Origin: Sympetrum striolatum
Taxonomy: Eukaryota; Arthropoda; Insecta; Odonata; Libellulidae
Assembly (NCBI GenBank): GCA_947579665.1
Contig: CANPUZ010000072.1
Location: 124,001-188,000 of the forward strand
Reading direction: 5' to 3'
Length of the DNA stretch: 64,000 bases
Below the pieces are notes generated by a model. The model saw only the letters and a list, made by a program, of their open reading frames with translations, made no database searches and had not been told where the DNA came from. The position numbers were made by a program, and so were the translations under genes. Of this stretch, positions 1-12,275 are shown piece by piece. The first letter of the stretch is position 1, and every line of letters starts with the position of its first letter.

Positions 1-990
1 ATAAAAAAGCAATGAATTGGGAACTTACATATAAAACGTATTTATAATGAAAAAAACGATGCAATTTTATATGTTTCACCAGAGGTTAAGGAATTATTAA
101 GATAAAACAAATTGCAAATGCAACAGAAGCAATCTAGTAAAACAGCAAAAAAACTTACGGACTGTTCTTAAATTCATCAAGAATTTATAATCCATCAAAG
201 TAATCAGACAAACATCGGTGTAACTCAGTCAGATTGATGAATTTAAAAACGTGACCAGTGCTGGAATGTAATCGAACATGAACTTCCTAGTTTCTGATTG
301 CTTTAAAGATTTATAGATTGAAATTTTCTTCCAAATTCTTGCCAAACTGAAAAGGAAACGATCTAGTTTTGAAGAATGTTTTATTTTATGTGATAGTGAT
401 TCGAATTTTGCTAAAAGAATAAATCCTTCCGACATGGACGTTTTTTTTGGTTCTGAAAGCGAACATACAAATAAACACTGTACACAGATCTGAATACCTA
501 GTGTTAATGACAATAACGATTATCTTTCTTCTACTTTGTTATTGAAAGTGCTATTCGATACCTTTTATCATCTAATATCGTCTTATTCCTTCAAAATAGT
601 CTACAATTTACGAAGAATATTGTTAATAAAATGCACAATTTTCTCTACGAAAACACAAAAAGATAGAATCGGGAATGTTGATATTGGATTCCACGACGGA
701 GAAGCCGTTTGTGTTGATCCATTAATAATAGTTAATTACTGCTGAGAGAAGGAAATTGTATGTCTTAAAGAAAGAGGAATGCGCAATTATAATCTAACTG
801 CTTCTTCTGGATTGAGGATATGCAAATGGAATAGATTTATCGTTGTCCTGACAACTTCTTTCTAATATTTGCTCAGTATTATAGTAAGATCCAGTATTAC
901 AGTATTATAGTAAGAAAGTAATTTCCTTTCTGTTCATAAAAGAGATGTAAATTCTCATTTAACATGTGAGATATCGCCATACAACGAATA
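1..990. other. AT-rich intergenic DNA, no gene seen
   Basis: No coding frame, RNA gene or repeat stands out here. The short open frames have low-complexity, AT-driven composition and no recognisable motif. The right edge meets the outer limit of the large inverted repeat at about 1.0 kb. Confidence 0.5.
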
Positions 991-1147
991 GCAGACTCGA
1001 TCAAACACTTAAAAAGTTGTGGTTCACATTTGCAAGTGATAGAATGCGTAAAAATGTCAGTGGAATGCAATCCATTGATAGAATTAGTAAATCTCTGCAT
1101 TATTTAGGATGAAATTGCCTTTGATGAACACAGTAAACCTATGAAAT

Positions 1148-1380
1148 GGCGCCCGGTAAATTGGTCCGGGGGAATTCGTACGCGGGGAATTGATCCCCCG
1201 CGCTGATGTTGTACTACCACACAACCCACCCCCAGGTTAATTTATTTATAACATTAAGCAATAATCAGGGCCTGTAGATTAACATAAGACTATAGACGAG
1301 AATAACAGTAGTGCAACATCAATTCACCGCGTACGAATTCACCGGCGCCCAGTGAATTCGTCCGGGGGTAATTGGTACGA
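1148..1380. mobile_element. MITE-like palindromic block in left arm
   Basis: About 230 bp whose two ends are inverted versions of each other. Both contain GAATTCGTACGCGG-type and GGTCCGGGGG-type motifs, and the middle is an AT-rich spacer beginning after a GATCCCCCGCGC motif. The homologous block sits at the mirrored place in the right arm (13.50-13.79 kb). This looks like a small non-autonomous inverted-repeat element that was present before the arms diverged, or a structural part of the arms themselves. No coding capacity. Confidence 0.5.
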
Positions 1381-3349
1381 TGGATATACTGCTGTGAAGT
1401 AACACTCTAAAACATTGAGATGACTCACAAGTGACAATGGATTCATTTGCACATCTTTTATCTGTGTCGGTTTAATGGAATTATGTTCAAATTATTTGAG
1501 TTAATAATTAAAGATCATTAATTTATGACAAAGTGTAATTCAGAGCCGGGATAAGTGGAATCACTAAGTTGCCTTTAATGAAGTTAGGCCGAGGTAGAAA
1601 TCGTATTTAATGATTTTGCCCGAAAACACTAATAAATTGGATTTGAGTGCATCAATATTTCAGTTTCGTCATAACTTTGAACACGCGACATATATAAGGA
1701 GAATGGGCAACACTTGGCAATTCCCAGAATTAAATTGAATGTTATTATTATACGTACGTCTCAAATCTCTATTGATCATAGAACGATTGGGCTCAAATAT
1801 ATTTACTGACTGCGTATTCAGCGATTTAAATTAGAGAGAACGGCATTTATATTTAAATTGCCTCGTGTTTCTCAATAATTTTTGCTATAAAATAACAGCC
1901 TTCAGGATGCAAAAAGAATCCACCGTAATGTAATAAACGGAAATACCTCTTTCTTTAGTATAGTTTAATCACATTCTAAATTAGTAATACTAAGATATGA
2001 TCTTTACCAACTGTTCTGGAGATCAATCGACTGCAGATATAAAAGTCGAGGTTAGTAACATTATGCCTAATGCTTATGCAATAATATCTATTAATACCAT
2101 TAATTTTTTTAAAATCAGTACATAATCTCGAGATTGTAATGAAAAGCAAATACTAACAAAAAGACAGTTGGGTCACCAAACACTGGCTTTGATAAACCGA
2201 TGTTAAAATGTCCTTTAAATAAAAAAGTTCGGCTGGTTTGTTGCCTCGGTTATACGATGCCACAATTCATAACTCCGGTCTGTGGTTCAGATTCGATTTA
2301 AAGACACGAAAGCGCAATTTTTATTGGACAAATGTAGAGAGACATATTGAATGAAAGTGTAATGTAGACTGACTATCTGTGGTACATCAACGCGAAAAGG
2401 TTGCGTTTGCTATTATAAATATTCGCAAGTAATTTCTAACAATGCAGCATCAATAAGTAGGTGAACTGAACTGTGAATGATTGGTTAATAGATTTAGAAA
2501 AACTTAAGTAAACTCATGAGTTACAAAGAAGAATGAACTATGGTGGAACGGTATGCCATCTTTAAGTTGATTTAAGAAATTCGAAGTTCTATCGTTATTG
2601 AGTTCGCTCAAATTAATCGCAATATATAATATATAATTTTGAATCAATGGGGTTCTGATTTGCTGAATCGGGCATTCAATTTATAAAACGCCAAACTCCT
2701 AAATAAGTTATAACGCCTAATTACAATACTGACCATCTTAGACATACGTTTGTTTTAAAACGTAGAAATAGAAGGAAATTTAGTTGGAAATTATGGAAGA
2801 ATTAATGAAATTCTGTTTGCCATGGTGTTAATCTACGGATAATTAATGCAGTTTTATCTTTTAATTGGAGCAGAAATATTCAGTTTAGAAACCAAGAAAT
2901 TTTATGAGGAGGATAGTTATTTGGTTCGACTAGATTTGAGATTGATAACTCCCTGAAAATCATCGAATTAGATTTATTCATATTGAGTTAATCACTCAAT
3001 GAGTATATCTTTTGACATACAAATAGATAATTATGTAACAAATATAGTTTTAAGAATAACAAACGGGTGAAGATATTAATGCAGGAAGTGATCGCTCGAT
3101 TTTATTAAATGTCTTATCATGAAGATTACGTCTCTCGTCATTGCAGCATTAAAATACGAGATTTAGTATCACTCGATGTATATTTTATTTAATTGGATAT
3201 AAATCGGGTGTCAGGAATGTGCAAAAATTATAATATTATTTGAAGCTAGTGGTAATCTAAAAAATATATTCTATTTTAGTATCCATTGATTGTGATTGTG
3301 TCTTTTTCAAGACAAGGCGGTCAATGTTCGAAAGATAACAAACACATAG

Positions 3350-3645
3350 TTCTCAACGAAGCAAACGATGAATTCGCCTTGAACATGAAGAAAAGCGAAG
3401 AATTGAAGGCCATTGGGAAGCTATAACTGGTCTTTTGGCATTGTTAGCATGAGCCTACTTCTTTTACTGAACCCTCGAAAGTGAAAGCAACGAAAACAAA
3501 AACGATGCTTTGGAAATTCGGAATGAATTGAAGGACGTCGGAAACCCATTACTGGTCTAAGAGTGATTGTTTACGTAATCACAGCTTCTTTTTACAGTGC
3601 TTTGAAAGTGAAAGCAACGGCAAAGGGAAGTGAAATATCAATAGG
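3350..3645 (+). repeat. two tandem units of about 130 bp (left arm)
   Basis: Two adjacent copies share GAATTGAAGG, a CATTACTGGTCT-type core, TACTTCTTTT/GCTTCTTTTT and GAAAGTGAAAGCAACG. The same pair is present in inverted orientation at about 12.17-12.46 kb, so the tandem duplication predates the inverted duplication. One plus-strand frame across the second unit and beyond (to about 3790) is nearly open and reads FESESNGKGK before a stop. On the opposite strand a 65-codon frame (3592-3789) is also open. Neither matches a family I recognise. Confidence 0.6.
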
Positions 3646-4036
3646 TCTGTGAAAGAGCTCATCGAAGAAAGCGAAAATGCATTTCTGCGTCAGATCACAG
3701 AAAAATACAGAAAAAGGGAAAGTGTATGTCTGACCATTGTATTGCTGTACTGTACTAATTATTTTCCATGAAATTACACCAAATGACAATTATAAAGATA
3801 GCAACTTACTACATGGTCGTTCAGATTATGTTGTAATGCTCAAAGTTCTTGTGAAATATTCTTTCAACACCCCCAAAACTATAGATCAATAAATCACTTA
3901 ATTGATAGTCCGTTCCACAGGTTTTTATTATATATTACACGATGTGAAAAATAAAACTTCACAGTCCATAACGGGAGGACATTTTCAAAATACGTTATAT
4001 TAGAAATTGATATAAAAATAAATGTATTTTGCTTAC

Positions 4037-4112
4037 CTAAGCTGAAGCTCCAATCCACTGACATTACCATCGAAGGATCTCCTGCACTACTTTCACTTTC
4101 CGAAGACGCCAA
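4037..4112 (-). pseudogene. exon-like segment ending at a GTAAGC donor (left arm)
   Basis: On the minus strand a short frame reading SSESESSAGDPSM and then SVDWSFSL ends exactly at a consensus splice donor (G|GTAAGC at 4036-4035). The right arm has the same segment on the plus strand ending at 11787 with the same donor, but its frame has one stop at the position of the W. Both point outward from the centre, as do the ATG segments at 6.31 and 9.66 kb. Being kept in both arms suggests a former exon; the acceptor side is unclear. Confidence 0.35.
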
Positions 4113-5589
4113 TCAGCGATACGCCAGGACAATATCGATGTTGCCTCCCAAATAATTAAGAATTATAAATTCCAAATTAATATACTGTATAAGGATTAAA
4201 ACCAGAATTACATTCTAAAGCCTCGCAAATGTAAAGCAAAACGGGTAATTTGAAAACTACATATTCCTGTTCATTTGCAACCGTTGAGCAAACAGTTTGA
4301 AATATCTTGTTACATCATCGCACAATATTGAGAAAATAATAACTAGTAATAATTACCAATTAAAGAAGAATTAATTAAACTCTTAGACATTGGCTGAAGA
4401 TATTGAAATGAAGACACGAAAAAAAAACTTTAATATCAGTACTAATTCGTACCAAATCGATCAATATTCGTAAGTGATGAAGATAAATTTCGATTGCAAT
4501 TATATAGTTAGAAATGAATTCGATTCAGATTATGAAATAATGCCCTTTAATTTTAGAAATACGTCGTTAAAGATAACAAGGAACTACAGAACAATAGCAA
4601 CTAAAACTTCTGAAAATTCTTCTTAATTGATAAAAATCAGAAGAGTATTCTAAACCCATGAAAATTTGAAGTAAATCTAGCAATTTGAATATAAATAAAT
4701 AATAAACATGGCCACTTCAACGGACAGTATTGAGAATAAGTTTAAAAAATAACGACCGCTGAAGGGAGTTCATATTACAAATTCGTACAGAATCGAATAG
4801 AATTCCTGAAATGATAAGGCTAAATTTAAATCTAAATTACAATTTCTGAAATTTTGATTTCTTGGAAAATTGAAATCTCACCCATGAAAACTGAATTGAA
4901 TTCGAGTCCTGGTTCACTCGGAATTTTTTCTCTCGTTTCTTAATTTCAATTTCAACTTGTTACTCGTAATGAAAAGGCAGTTGAAATATTCAAGATTTTT
5001 AGCTTTCAAAACAAATCTCCGATGACGACTTGAAATAGCTAATTGCATACGTAATATTATTATCATTGCATACATAAAATATCCACTAGAGAAACAATTC
5101 AGAAGTTTAATTCCGATTGCGAGAAAATGTTTAAAAATCTAGGATCCAACTTCCAAATTAATCAAAATTCAAAAAAAGGATCACAGAATATTTAATCCGA
5201 AACTTATTTGATTAAAAAAAAACTATTATTCTCATTGGAGGGATGTTGCAACTTAATATCATTATAATAGACGAGAGAAGACCGGTATTACTACAGCGAA
5301 TGATAAAGAAATACAAAGAGGATTACGTATATATAACGACGATATAAATCTATTCCACTATATTACTCTTGAATTATATTAAGGTAATACATTCTATAAA
5401 TAAATTAAGAATGAACAGCTACGATGCGTCCACAATTTCCGTTAAAATTCAAATCCGATCCTCCCTTGTTTATGTGATGACGTCATGCACTTACGGAAGC
5501 ATAAAAATTAACGACAAAATATTTTTTAAATATATTCAGATAAAACAAGTCACTGGGCATAAACTGAGGAAAACGGGACTTCATATTCT

Positions 5590-5720
5590 TGGCAAATTAA
5601 AAAAACATGCGGCAAAGCCGAGGCTTTATCGGAACCTTTCTCTCGTTTTTTATATCTAAATTCAGAGTTTAACTCGTACGGTTTCGGACGCTAAGGAAAA
5701 GGCAGTTTAAATTTTCACAA
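5590..5720 (+). repeat. motif duplicated within each arm
   Basis: A block containing TTTCTCTCGTTT, a TTTAACTCGTACG-type core and GGAAAAGGCAGTTTAAAT recurs at 4915-5000 as TTTTCTCTCGTTTC, CAACTTGTTACTCGT and GAAAAGGCAGTTGAAAT. Both versions are mirrored in the right arm near 10.25-10.34 and 10.87-10.95 kb. The duplication therefore predates the inverted duplication. Confidence 0.5.
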
Positions 5721-6264
5721 TCGCCTAAGACGAGGAATTACAGTCTTGAATCGAACATAAACTTATTCTCGTAATTATAGAAGCAAGACCATTCCCACGC
5801 GATGACATATTTGCACTTAACGAAGAATTAAAATGAAAAGAAAAGTCTTTTACATTCGGGAATTGAGTCGACGTAGGCAAATTTAAGGATTTGATTTCTC
5901 GAGAAGAATAGGCGAGAACCGGTTTGTCCTCCCGGCGACATTCTTTTCTTACTCTCAAACTGTCATAAAATGTCTTAGATTCCTATTTTCAAGCAAACTC
6001 GTTTACTTAATTCGCTAATGACCATGCTGAACTAGCTTTGAAACCTGATAACGTACTTACGAAATCGTATTAATCGGTTCCGGTGCTTAGGATACAGAAT
6101 AAGGTCATCTCATAAATTATCCCTAAATTAATATTAACCACAAAATTATTCAAATGATACGTCGTAGACTGATATTCCAAAAGGAAGAAACTTAAATTAT
6201 TTAATTTACCAACAGACTTTAGCAATATTTTCTCAGACAATACCTAATAAAGTATTTAACGAGA

Positions 6265-6312
6265 CTAACCATTAAGTGGAAATCCTGGGTGACAAAGATG
6301 GACGTTGAACAT
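6265..6312 (-). other. short ATG segment with possible donor (left arm)
   Basis: ATG at 6312 opens a 15-codon frame reading MFNVHLCHPGFPLNG. Reading 43 nt in reaches G|GTTAGT, a usable donor. The right-arm mirror (9655) has the same 43-nt distance to GTAAGT and encodes the related MFNVQRCLPGFPVN. The shared start, length and donor position suggest the first coding exon of an ancestral gene present in both arms. Weak support because it is so short. Confidence 0.3.
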
Positions 6313-6530
6313 GACAACAAATTCAAATTCAACTGTTTTTCGAACACAGGTTATCAGCACGACCTCTCTCGCAGAAATTCAGGCAGCAAAGACGAAAAAA
6401 CTGTCTGCGCAACTGATGAACGATAGTGCTGTCACCTGATTGGTCCAAATTTAACCGTCTTTCATCTTGGCCCCGCCCACCAACCGTCATGAAAATTTTC
6501 CACTGCCAACGATAGCAATTATAATTCAAC
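6300..6530 (-). promoter_or_regulatory. conserved CCAAT-containing block (left arm)
   Basis: About 200 bp that appear more similar to the mirrored block at 9462-9665 than the arm sequence around them. On the minus strand it contains GGACCAATCAGGTGAC (a CCAAT-box-like motif), a GGTGGGCGGGGCC-like GC-rich tract, and then an ATG about 175 bp further on. The layout resembles a proximal promoter plus the start of a transcript facing lower coordinates. Inference only; no TATA box is evident. Confidence 0.4.
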
Positions 6531-7070
6531 GAATTTATTAAAATATTATTTTAAATATATGATGAATATTTTTCGTAGAGTTTTATTATTTTGTTTAAAT
6601 TTCGCGATATCGTCGAAGTGCTGGGTCGAAAAATATTAAAGTTTGCTTGATCTAATTATTATAGGTTCTTAAATAACATCTATATTTTGGTACAGATATT
6701 TAAGATTTTTAGGTTCTTTATTTTCTAAAATGAAATAACGATGTACAAATTAATATCATAACCGTTCATCCCAAAGAAGAAAAATGTAGCAATCATATCG
6801 ATGTAATTAATATACGCACAACTACTAACAAGATCTCATTGCAAGGATACGTTTTGATCAAAAGAAGTACAGGATTTAAAGAAATGACGTACATATTTAG
6901 GAATGAAGCCAGAATATCTCATATTTTACTCTTAGAAATTCCTTTTTAATATACCAATTCTCTTGCTAGTCAAACACGTTATCTACGATGTCGACCAAAG
7001 ATACATTTTATGAAGCAGAATTATTACAGCAAGACATCAAAGTTGATTGAATGATACAATAAACGTTGAT

Positions 7071-8899
7071 GTAAACGAATTATAATATAATATAATAGTT
7101 TACGGACCAGGAATGCACTATTGACCACTGAATGCAACACGAAATATTCTAGAATAGGAAGAAATTTGCTCTATGAAAGGTAAATCGGCTTGTATGAATA
7201 TCTCATTGCTAATCTATGTAGTTAATTTACAGCCATTCAAAGGAATGCAAACACCACTCTCATCGTACTTACATGACCTCCATCTTGCGTCGATGGTAAA
7301 TGTAGTTTGATGGAAGGATTCCGAGCTCTTAGAACTTCGTGATAAGGAATCCCTTCACCATGAGTGCTCGTCTCGTTGATGGTTGTTTCATCGCCGATTT
7401 AAAATAGTACACTTGTCCACTATTATTCAAGGAAGTCACTGATTGACAGTTATATCGTCATTATTTGACTGGTCTCGTTAATTGTTAACAATACTAGATA
7501 AACCAGCCAAGAAGCTGTCCTATTATGCAACTTTCCAACCACGAGTTAAAGAAGGCAATCAGTTAACGATAAGAAATAGAAAAATTAACATGAAACACTT
7601 GGGAGTCAACAACTTCATGTCTTTAAACACTACGATCGAAATTCAAAGCAATATATGCAATAATAAGATAAAATATAACAAGATGTTTATCGGAGCACTG
7701 GTTTCAAGTAATTTCACAGTACTTACGTAGTGTTTTCGTATCGACATAAATGGCGGGTTTTCCACAAAATGATTACTATAATTTGATGATTCCACTGATA
7801 CGTTTTTACGTAGCACTTAGATATTCATAGTGAATAAATTCAGAAAGTACACTATCTGAAGCATTGTTATCAAACTTATTCCACAAAAATGAACACTTAC
7901 AACCACTTTAAATGGTATTCCAACTCTAGAACGCCATTTCATAGTTTCTTCTCTAAGTCACGAGGTGATTAGGCAGCACACCTGAAGAGAATAGCGATTG
8001 TCTTCGAAAATATGAAGAACGCAAGTCGCGTTTCTGAGGCAGTGAATAATGGAGGGAAAACGTTTTGTTTCCTGTTATCAGAGTGCTTTCTGCTGAAGTT
8101 AATGGGCTACGTATTAACATCGCGGTTTAAGCGAGAACCTGTGTTAAATCTAAAGTCAAAAATATTTTTAAGAGGTTATAAATGTTCATCTGTGCACAGT
8201 TCGTTTGTTGAAGGTAGACAATGGTGCTTTTTCTTCTGGATTTCTTGATTGTGAGTGTGCCACGGAAGAGAATGAGTGTGGAAAACTAGAATTAAGAGTT
8301 GAAGCTCTCGACCTGTTTTACAGGGTTATCCAAAAGTAAGTGTTGGAAAGTGCGATATTCTAAATCTGCGATAGAGGAATAGTCAAGAAAGAAAACCTCA
8401 TGATTGATTTCATATCACGCTGTAGCTGTCTGAATCGGGCATCTTTCGTTCACCTTACGATCACAAAATGCAATATTTGAAAGTAAGTACGATGATGATG
8501 ATATGTGCATTGAATTTTATCTTAATCTCCATGTATTTGAGACTTACGAATCCACTTCGAGGGTTAGCATGGACACAATCACCTTGGTAACTACAATGAT
8601 ATCGAATTCTTAACGCAAATGTATTCGTGTTCGAGATTATGTAGTAATGTTATTCATGATGCGATTGACAGTACTTTCAAGGAAGGATATTTCATTGGAT
8701 AAATAATCTAAAAACACTTATTAACTCTTGATTATGGCGGTCAAGTATAGTAATGTTTATTGGTAGTGAAATATGAATGTCAAAGAAGAAATCTATCAAA
8801 ACCACTTCTTCGTTGTAACTTGTTTCATCTTGCTACTTACGTGTATTTGTGAACCATTAATACAGCGAGTGAAGATACCAGATATTGCCGAAGTTTCCG
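7071..8899. other. unique spacer between the inverted arms
   Basis: This single-copy stretch separates the two arms. I see no transposase, integrase or other recognisable domain in any frame. The longest frames (82 codons from 7482 and 78 codons from 8012, both plus) have no motif I know. If the structure is a transposon, this is where a gene would be expected, and none is recognisable. Confidence 0.5.
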
Positions 8900-9461
8900 G
8901 GACCTCCACATAACTGAGTAATGTATCATTCGATCCACTTATATATCTCGATTAAATAATTTTGCTTTAAAAAAGCATCTTTGGTTGCCATCGTAGAATA
9001 CGTGTTGGATTTGCGAGAGAATTGGTATCTTTAAAAGGAATTTCTAAGAGTGAAATATAGTTTTCTTAAAAGTAATTTTCTTGACGTAATTTCTTGAAAT
9101 ACTGCACTTCTTTACCTCAAAACGTATCCTTGCAATCAAATCTTGTTAGTAATTGTGGGTCAATGTATTACATCGATATAATTGTTAAATTTTTCTCTTT
9201 CTGGATGAATAGTTGTAATATTAAATTGTAAATCATGATTTCATTTTCGGAAATAAAAAACCTAATAATCTTAAATATCCAGATCCAAATATAAATATTT
9301 TCTTAGGAACATAAAATATTTAAATTATGCAAACTTTGATATTATAAGATCCAGCACTTCGACGATTTCGCGAAATTTGAGCAAAATAATTAAAATCTAC
9401 GAAGAAATTAAATATTTATTTTTAATAATACTTTACTAAATTCGCTAAAATATAATGTCAG

Positions 9462-9665
9462 TTGGCAGTGGAAAATTTCCATGGCGGTTGGTGGGTGGAG
9501 CCAAGTTGAAAGACGGTTAAATTTGGACCAATCAGGTGACGGCACTATTGTTTAACGGTTGCGCAGACGCCTTTTTTGTCAGTTTCTGCCTGAATTTCTG
9601 CGAGCGAGGTCGTGCTGACAACCTGTGTTTGAAAAACAGTTGAAATTCGTTGTCATGTTCAATGT
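9462..9665 (+). promoter_or_regulatory. conserved CCAAT-containing block (right arm)
   Basis: Mirror of the 6300-6530 block, facing higher coordinates. It carries GGACCAATCAGGTGAC and a TGGTGGGTGGAGCC tract, followed by the ATG at 9655. The two blocks point away from each other across about 3 kb, as in a divergent, duplicated promoter pair. Confidence 0.4.
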
Positions 9666-9723
9666 CCAACGTTGTCTTCCAGGATTTCCAGTTAATCGTA
9701 AGTCTCACTTAATACTTAACTAG
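9655..9723 (+). other. short ATG segment with GTAAGT donor (right arm)
   Basis: ATG at 9655 reads MFNVQRCLPGFPVN up to C|GTAAGT at 9697/9698, a near-ideal donor; unspliced, the frame closes at a TAG at 9721. It matches the left-arm segment in start and donor position, with mostly conservative changes. It could be the first exon of a gene whose later exons I could not recognise. Confidence 0.3.
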
Positions 9724-11717
9724 GCATTGTCTGAGAGATTATTGCTTTGTGTTGGTGAATTTAAGTTTTTTCCTTGTGTTATATTACTGTACGACGAATC
9801 ATATGTTTCATATTATGATTGATTTTAATTTTGGGTGAATTAATGAGATGACATTAATCTTTTTATTTAGAATCGGAACTGTTTAATACGATTTCGTAAG
9901 TACGTTCGCCAGTGTAAAAGCTCGTTAAGGAAGGTGATTAGCGAATTAAGTAAACATGTTTGCTTGTAAATAAGAATCTAAGACAGTCTTCTGAAATTTT
10001 ATGACAGTTTAAGAGTAAGAAAGGAATGTCGCCGGGACTAGGTACCGGTCCAAGCCTATTCTTCTCGAGAAACCGGAATCTATAGGTTTGCCTATGCCGA
10101 GTTAATGCCCGAATGTATAAGGCATACATCTTTTCTTTTGATATTTTGAAGTGCAAATATGTCATCGCGTGGGATTGAGGGTATTTAGTTGTAGTCTTTC
10201 TTCTGAGATAACGATAACTTCTATGATAGTATTTCATCGTGTAAGGCGTGTGGAAAGTGAAAATTAAAACTGCCTCCGTACGAGTTATACTCTGAATTTA
10301 AATGTAATAAACGAAAGAAAAATTCCGATAAAACCTCGAACTCGGCTTTGCCACCTGTATTTTCAATTTGCCAAAAATACAGATCTGAACTACCGTGTTC
10401 CTAAATTATGCCCTGTGACTTGTTTTATCTGAATATATTTTTAAAATATTTCTTTCGCTAATTTTTATGCTTCCGTAAGTGCATGACGTCATCACATAAA
10501 CAAGGGAAGATCGGATTTGAATTTTAACGGAAATTGTGGACGCATCGTAGCTGTTCATTTTTCATTCTATTATAGAACATATTGCCTTAATATAGTAGAA
10601 GAGTAATATAAGGTAATAGATTTATATCGTCTTTATATCTACGTAAACATGTTTGTATTTATTTATCATTCTCAGTAGAATTACCGGTCCTCTCGCGTCT
10701 AAGATAACGTTATAAGGATATTAAGTTGCAATAACCCTCTAATGCGAATAATAATTTTTTCACACCAAATTAGTTTTGGATTCAATATAGAGTGATGCCT
10801 TTTTGGAATTTTTATAAATTAATTTCAAGTCGTCATCGGAAATTTGATTTCAAAGTTAAAAGTCATGTAAATTTCAACTGCCATTTCATTACGAGTAACA
10901 CGTTGAAATTGAAATTATGAAACGAGAGAAAAAATTCCTAGAGAGCCAGTACTGGAATTTGGTTCAGTTTTAATGTTTGTAATAATATAGATTTAAATTT
11001 AGCCTAATAATTTCAGGAATATTATTCCATACTTTACCAATTTTTTTATTAATTCCCGTCAGCGGTCGTTATTTTTTAACTTATTCTCAATGTTGTTCAT
11101 TGATATAACCATATTTATTATTTATTTATATTAAAATTGCGAGTTTTACTTTACATTTTCACAGGTTTAGCTCTTCCGATTTGTATCAATTTAGTAGACT
11201 TTTCAGAAGTTTTAGTTACTATAGTTTCCAAGTTCCTTGTTGTCTTTAACGACGTAATTCTAAATTTAAACGGCATTATTTCATAATCTTCTCTATATTT
11301 AATTCTTACAGTTTAATTTCAATTTTAATTTTGCTTGATCACTTTTGGCATTTTGTTCGATTCGAAACGAATTAGTACTGTCATTAAAGTATTTGTTTCG
11401 TGTCATAATTTCAATATCTTCAGCCAATGTCTAATACTTTAATTAAGGCTTCCTTAAAGGTTAATTATTATTAGTTACTATCTTCCTAATATTGTGCGAT
11501 GATGTAACAAGATATTTTAAACTGTTTGGTCAACGGTTGCAAATGAACAGGAATACATAGTTTTCAAATTACTTACTTCAATTTACATTTGCATGGCTTT
11601 AGATTATGATTCCAATTTTAATATATATGTATATATATATTTTCTTAATTTGGAATTTATCATGTTTAATTGTTTGGGAGGCAACAACGATATTGTCCTG
11701 CGTATTGCTCATTGGCG

Positions 11718-11787
11718 TCTTTTAGAAGTGAAAGTCGTACAGAAGATCCTTCGATGCTAGATTCAGTGGATTGAAGCTTCAGCTTAG
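11718..11787 (+). pseudogene. exon-like segment with GTAAGC donor (right arm, stop inside)
   Basis: Plus-strand mirror of the 4037-4112 segment. The preserved frame reads SESRTEDPSM and, after a TGA, SFSL up to a GTAAGC donor. The in-frame TGA means this copy is not a functional coding exon in that frame. A TTTTAG just upstream could serve as an acceptor, but the left arm lacks it. Confidence 0.3.
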
Positions 11788-12011
11788 GTAAGCTGAATAT
11801 AAATTTTTATATCAATCTCTAATACCACGTATTTTGAAAATAACCTCACTTTATGGACTTCTTTTTTTCTCACCGTTTATTATATTATAAAAACCTGTAG
11901 AACGGACTATCAATTCAAAGATTTATTCTTCAATAGTTTTTGGGTTGAAAATAATATTTCATAAAAACTTTGAGCATTACAACATAATCTGAATGACCAT
12001 GTAGCATGTTG

Positions 12012-12275
12012 CTATCTGTTATAATTCTCATATGAGTAATTAAATGGAAAATAATTAGTACAGCATAGCAATGCAATGGTCAGACATACACTTTCCCTTT
12101 TTCTGTATTGTTCTGTGATCTGACGCAGAAATGCATTTTCGCTTTCTTCGATGAGCTCTTTCCAACACCTATTGATATTTTGCTTCCCTTCACCGTTGCT
12201 TTCACTTTCAAAGCACTTTAAAAAGAAGCTATGATCACGTAAACAATCACTCTTAGACCAGTAATGGCTTTCCAA
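12012..12275 (-). pseudogene. open frame in right arm matching a broken frame in left arm
   Basis: An 87-codon minus-strand frame contains the stretches CFESESNGEGKQNINR and ELIEESENAFLRQITEQYRK, acidic and helix-like. The left-arm counterpart (plus strand, about 3560-3790) has one stop at the position of the Q after EGK. The antisense frame is also open in both arms, so openness alone does not prove coding. No family recognised. It may be a remnant of a gene captured in the repeat, or a chance frame in a slowly decaying element. Confidence 0.25.

Larger units (their letters stand above)
1000..7070 (+). repeat. left arm of a giant inverted repeat
   Basis: This segment reappears as its reverse complement at about 8.9-13.95 kb. 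Matching anchors were found by eye all along it: 1020 with 13915, 1440 with 13440, 1860 with 13030, 2960 with 12865, 3380 with 12440, 4040 with 11785, 5490 with 10480, 6500 with 9470 and 6830 with 9135. The coordinate sums are about 14,880 outside and 15,800-15,970 inside. The left arm therefore carries about 0.93 kb (within roughly 1.9-2.93 kb) that is absent or replaced by about 130 bp in the right arm. The arms are clearly diverged by substitutions and small indels, so this is an old structure rather than a recent copy or a simple assembly fold-back. Boundaries are approximate. Confidence 0.88.
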
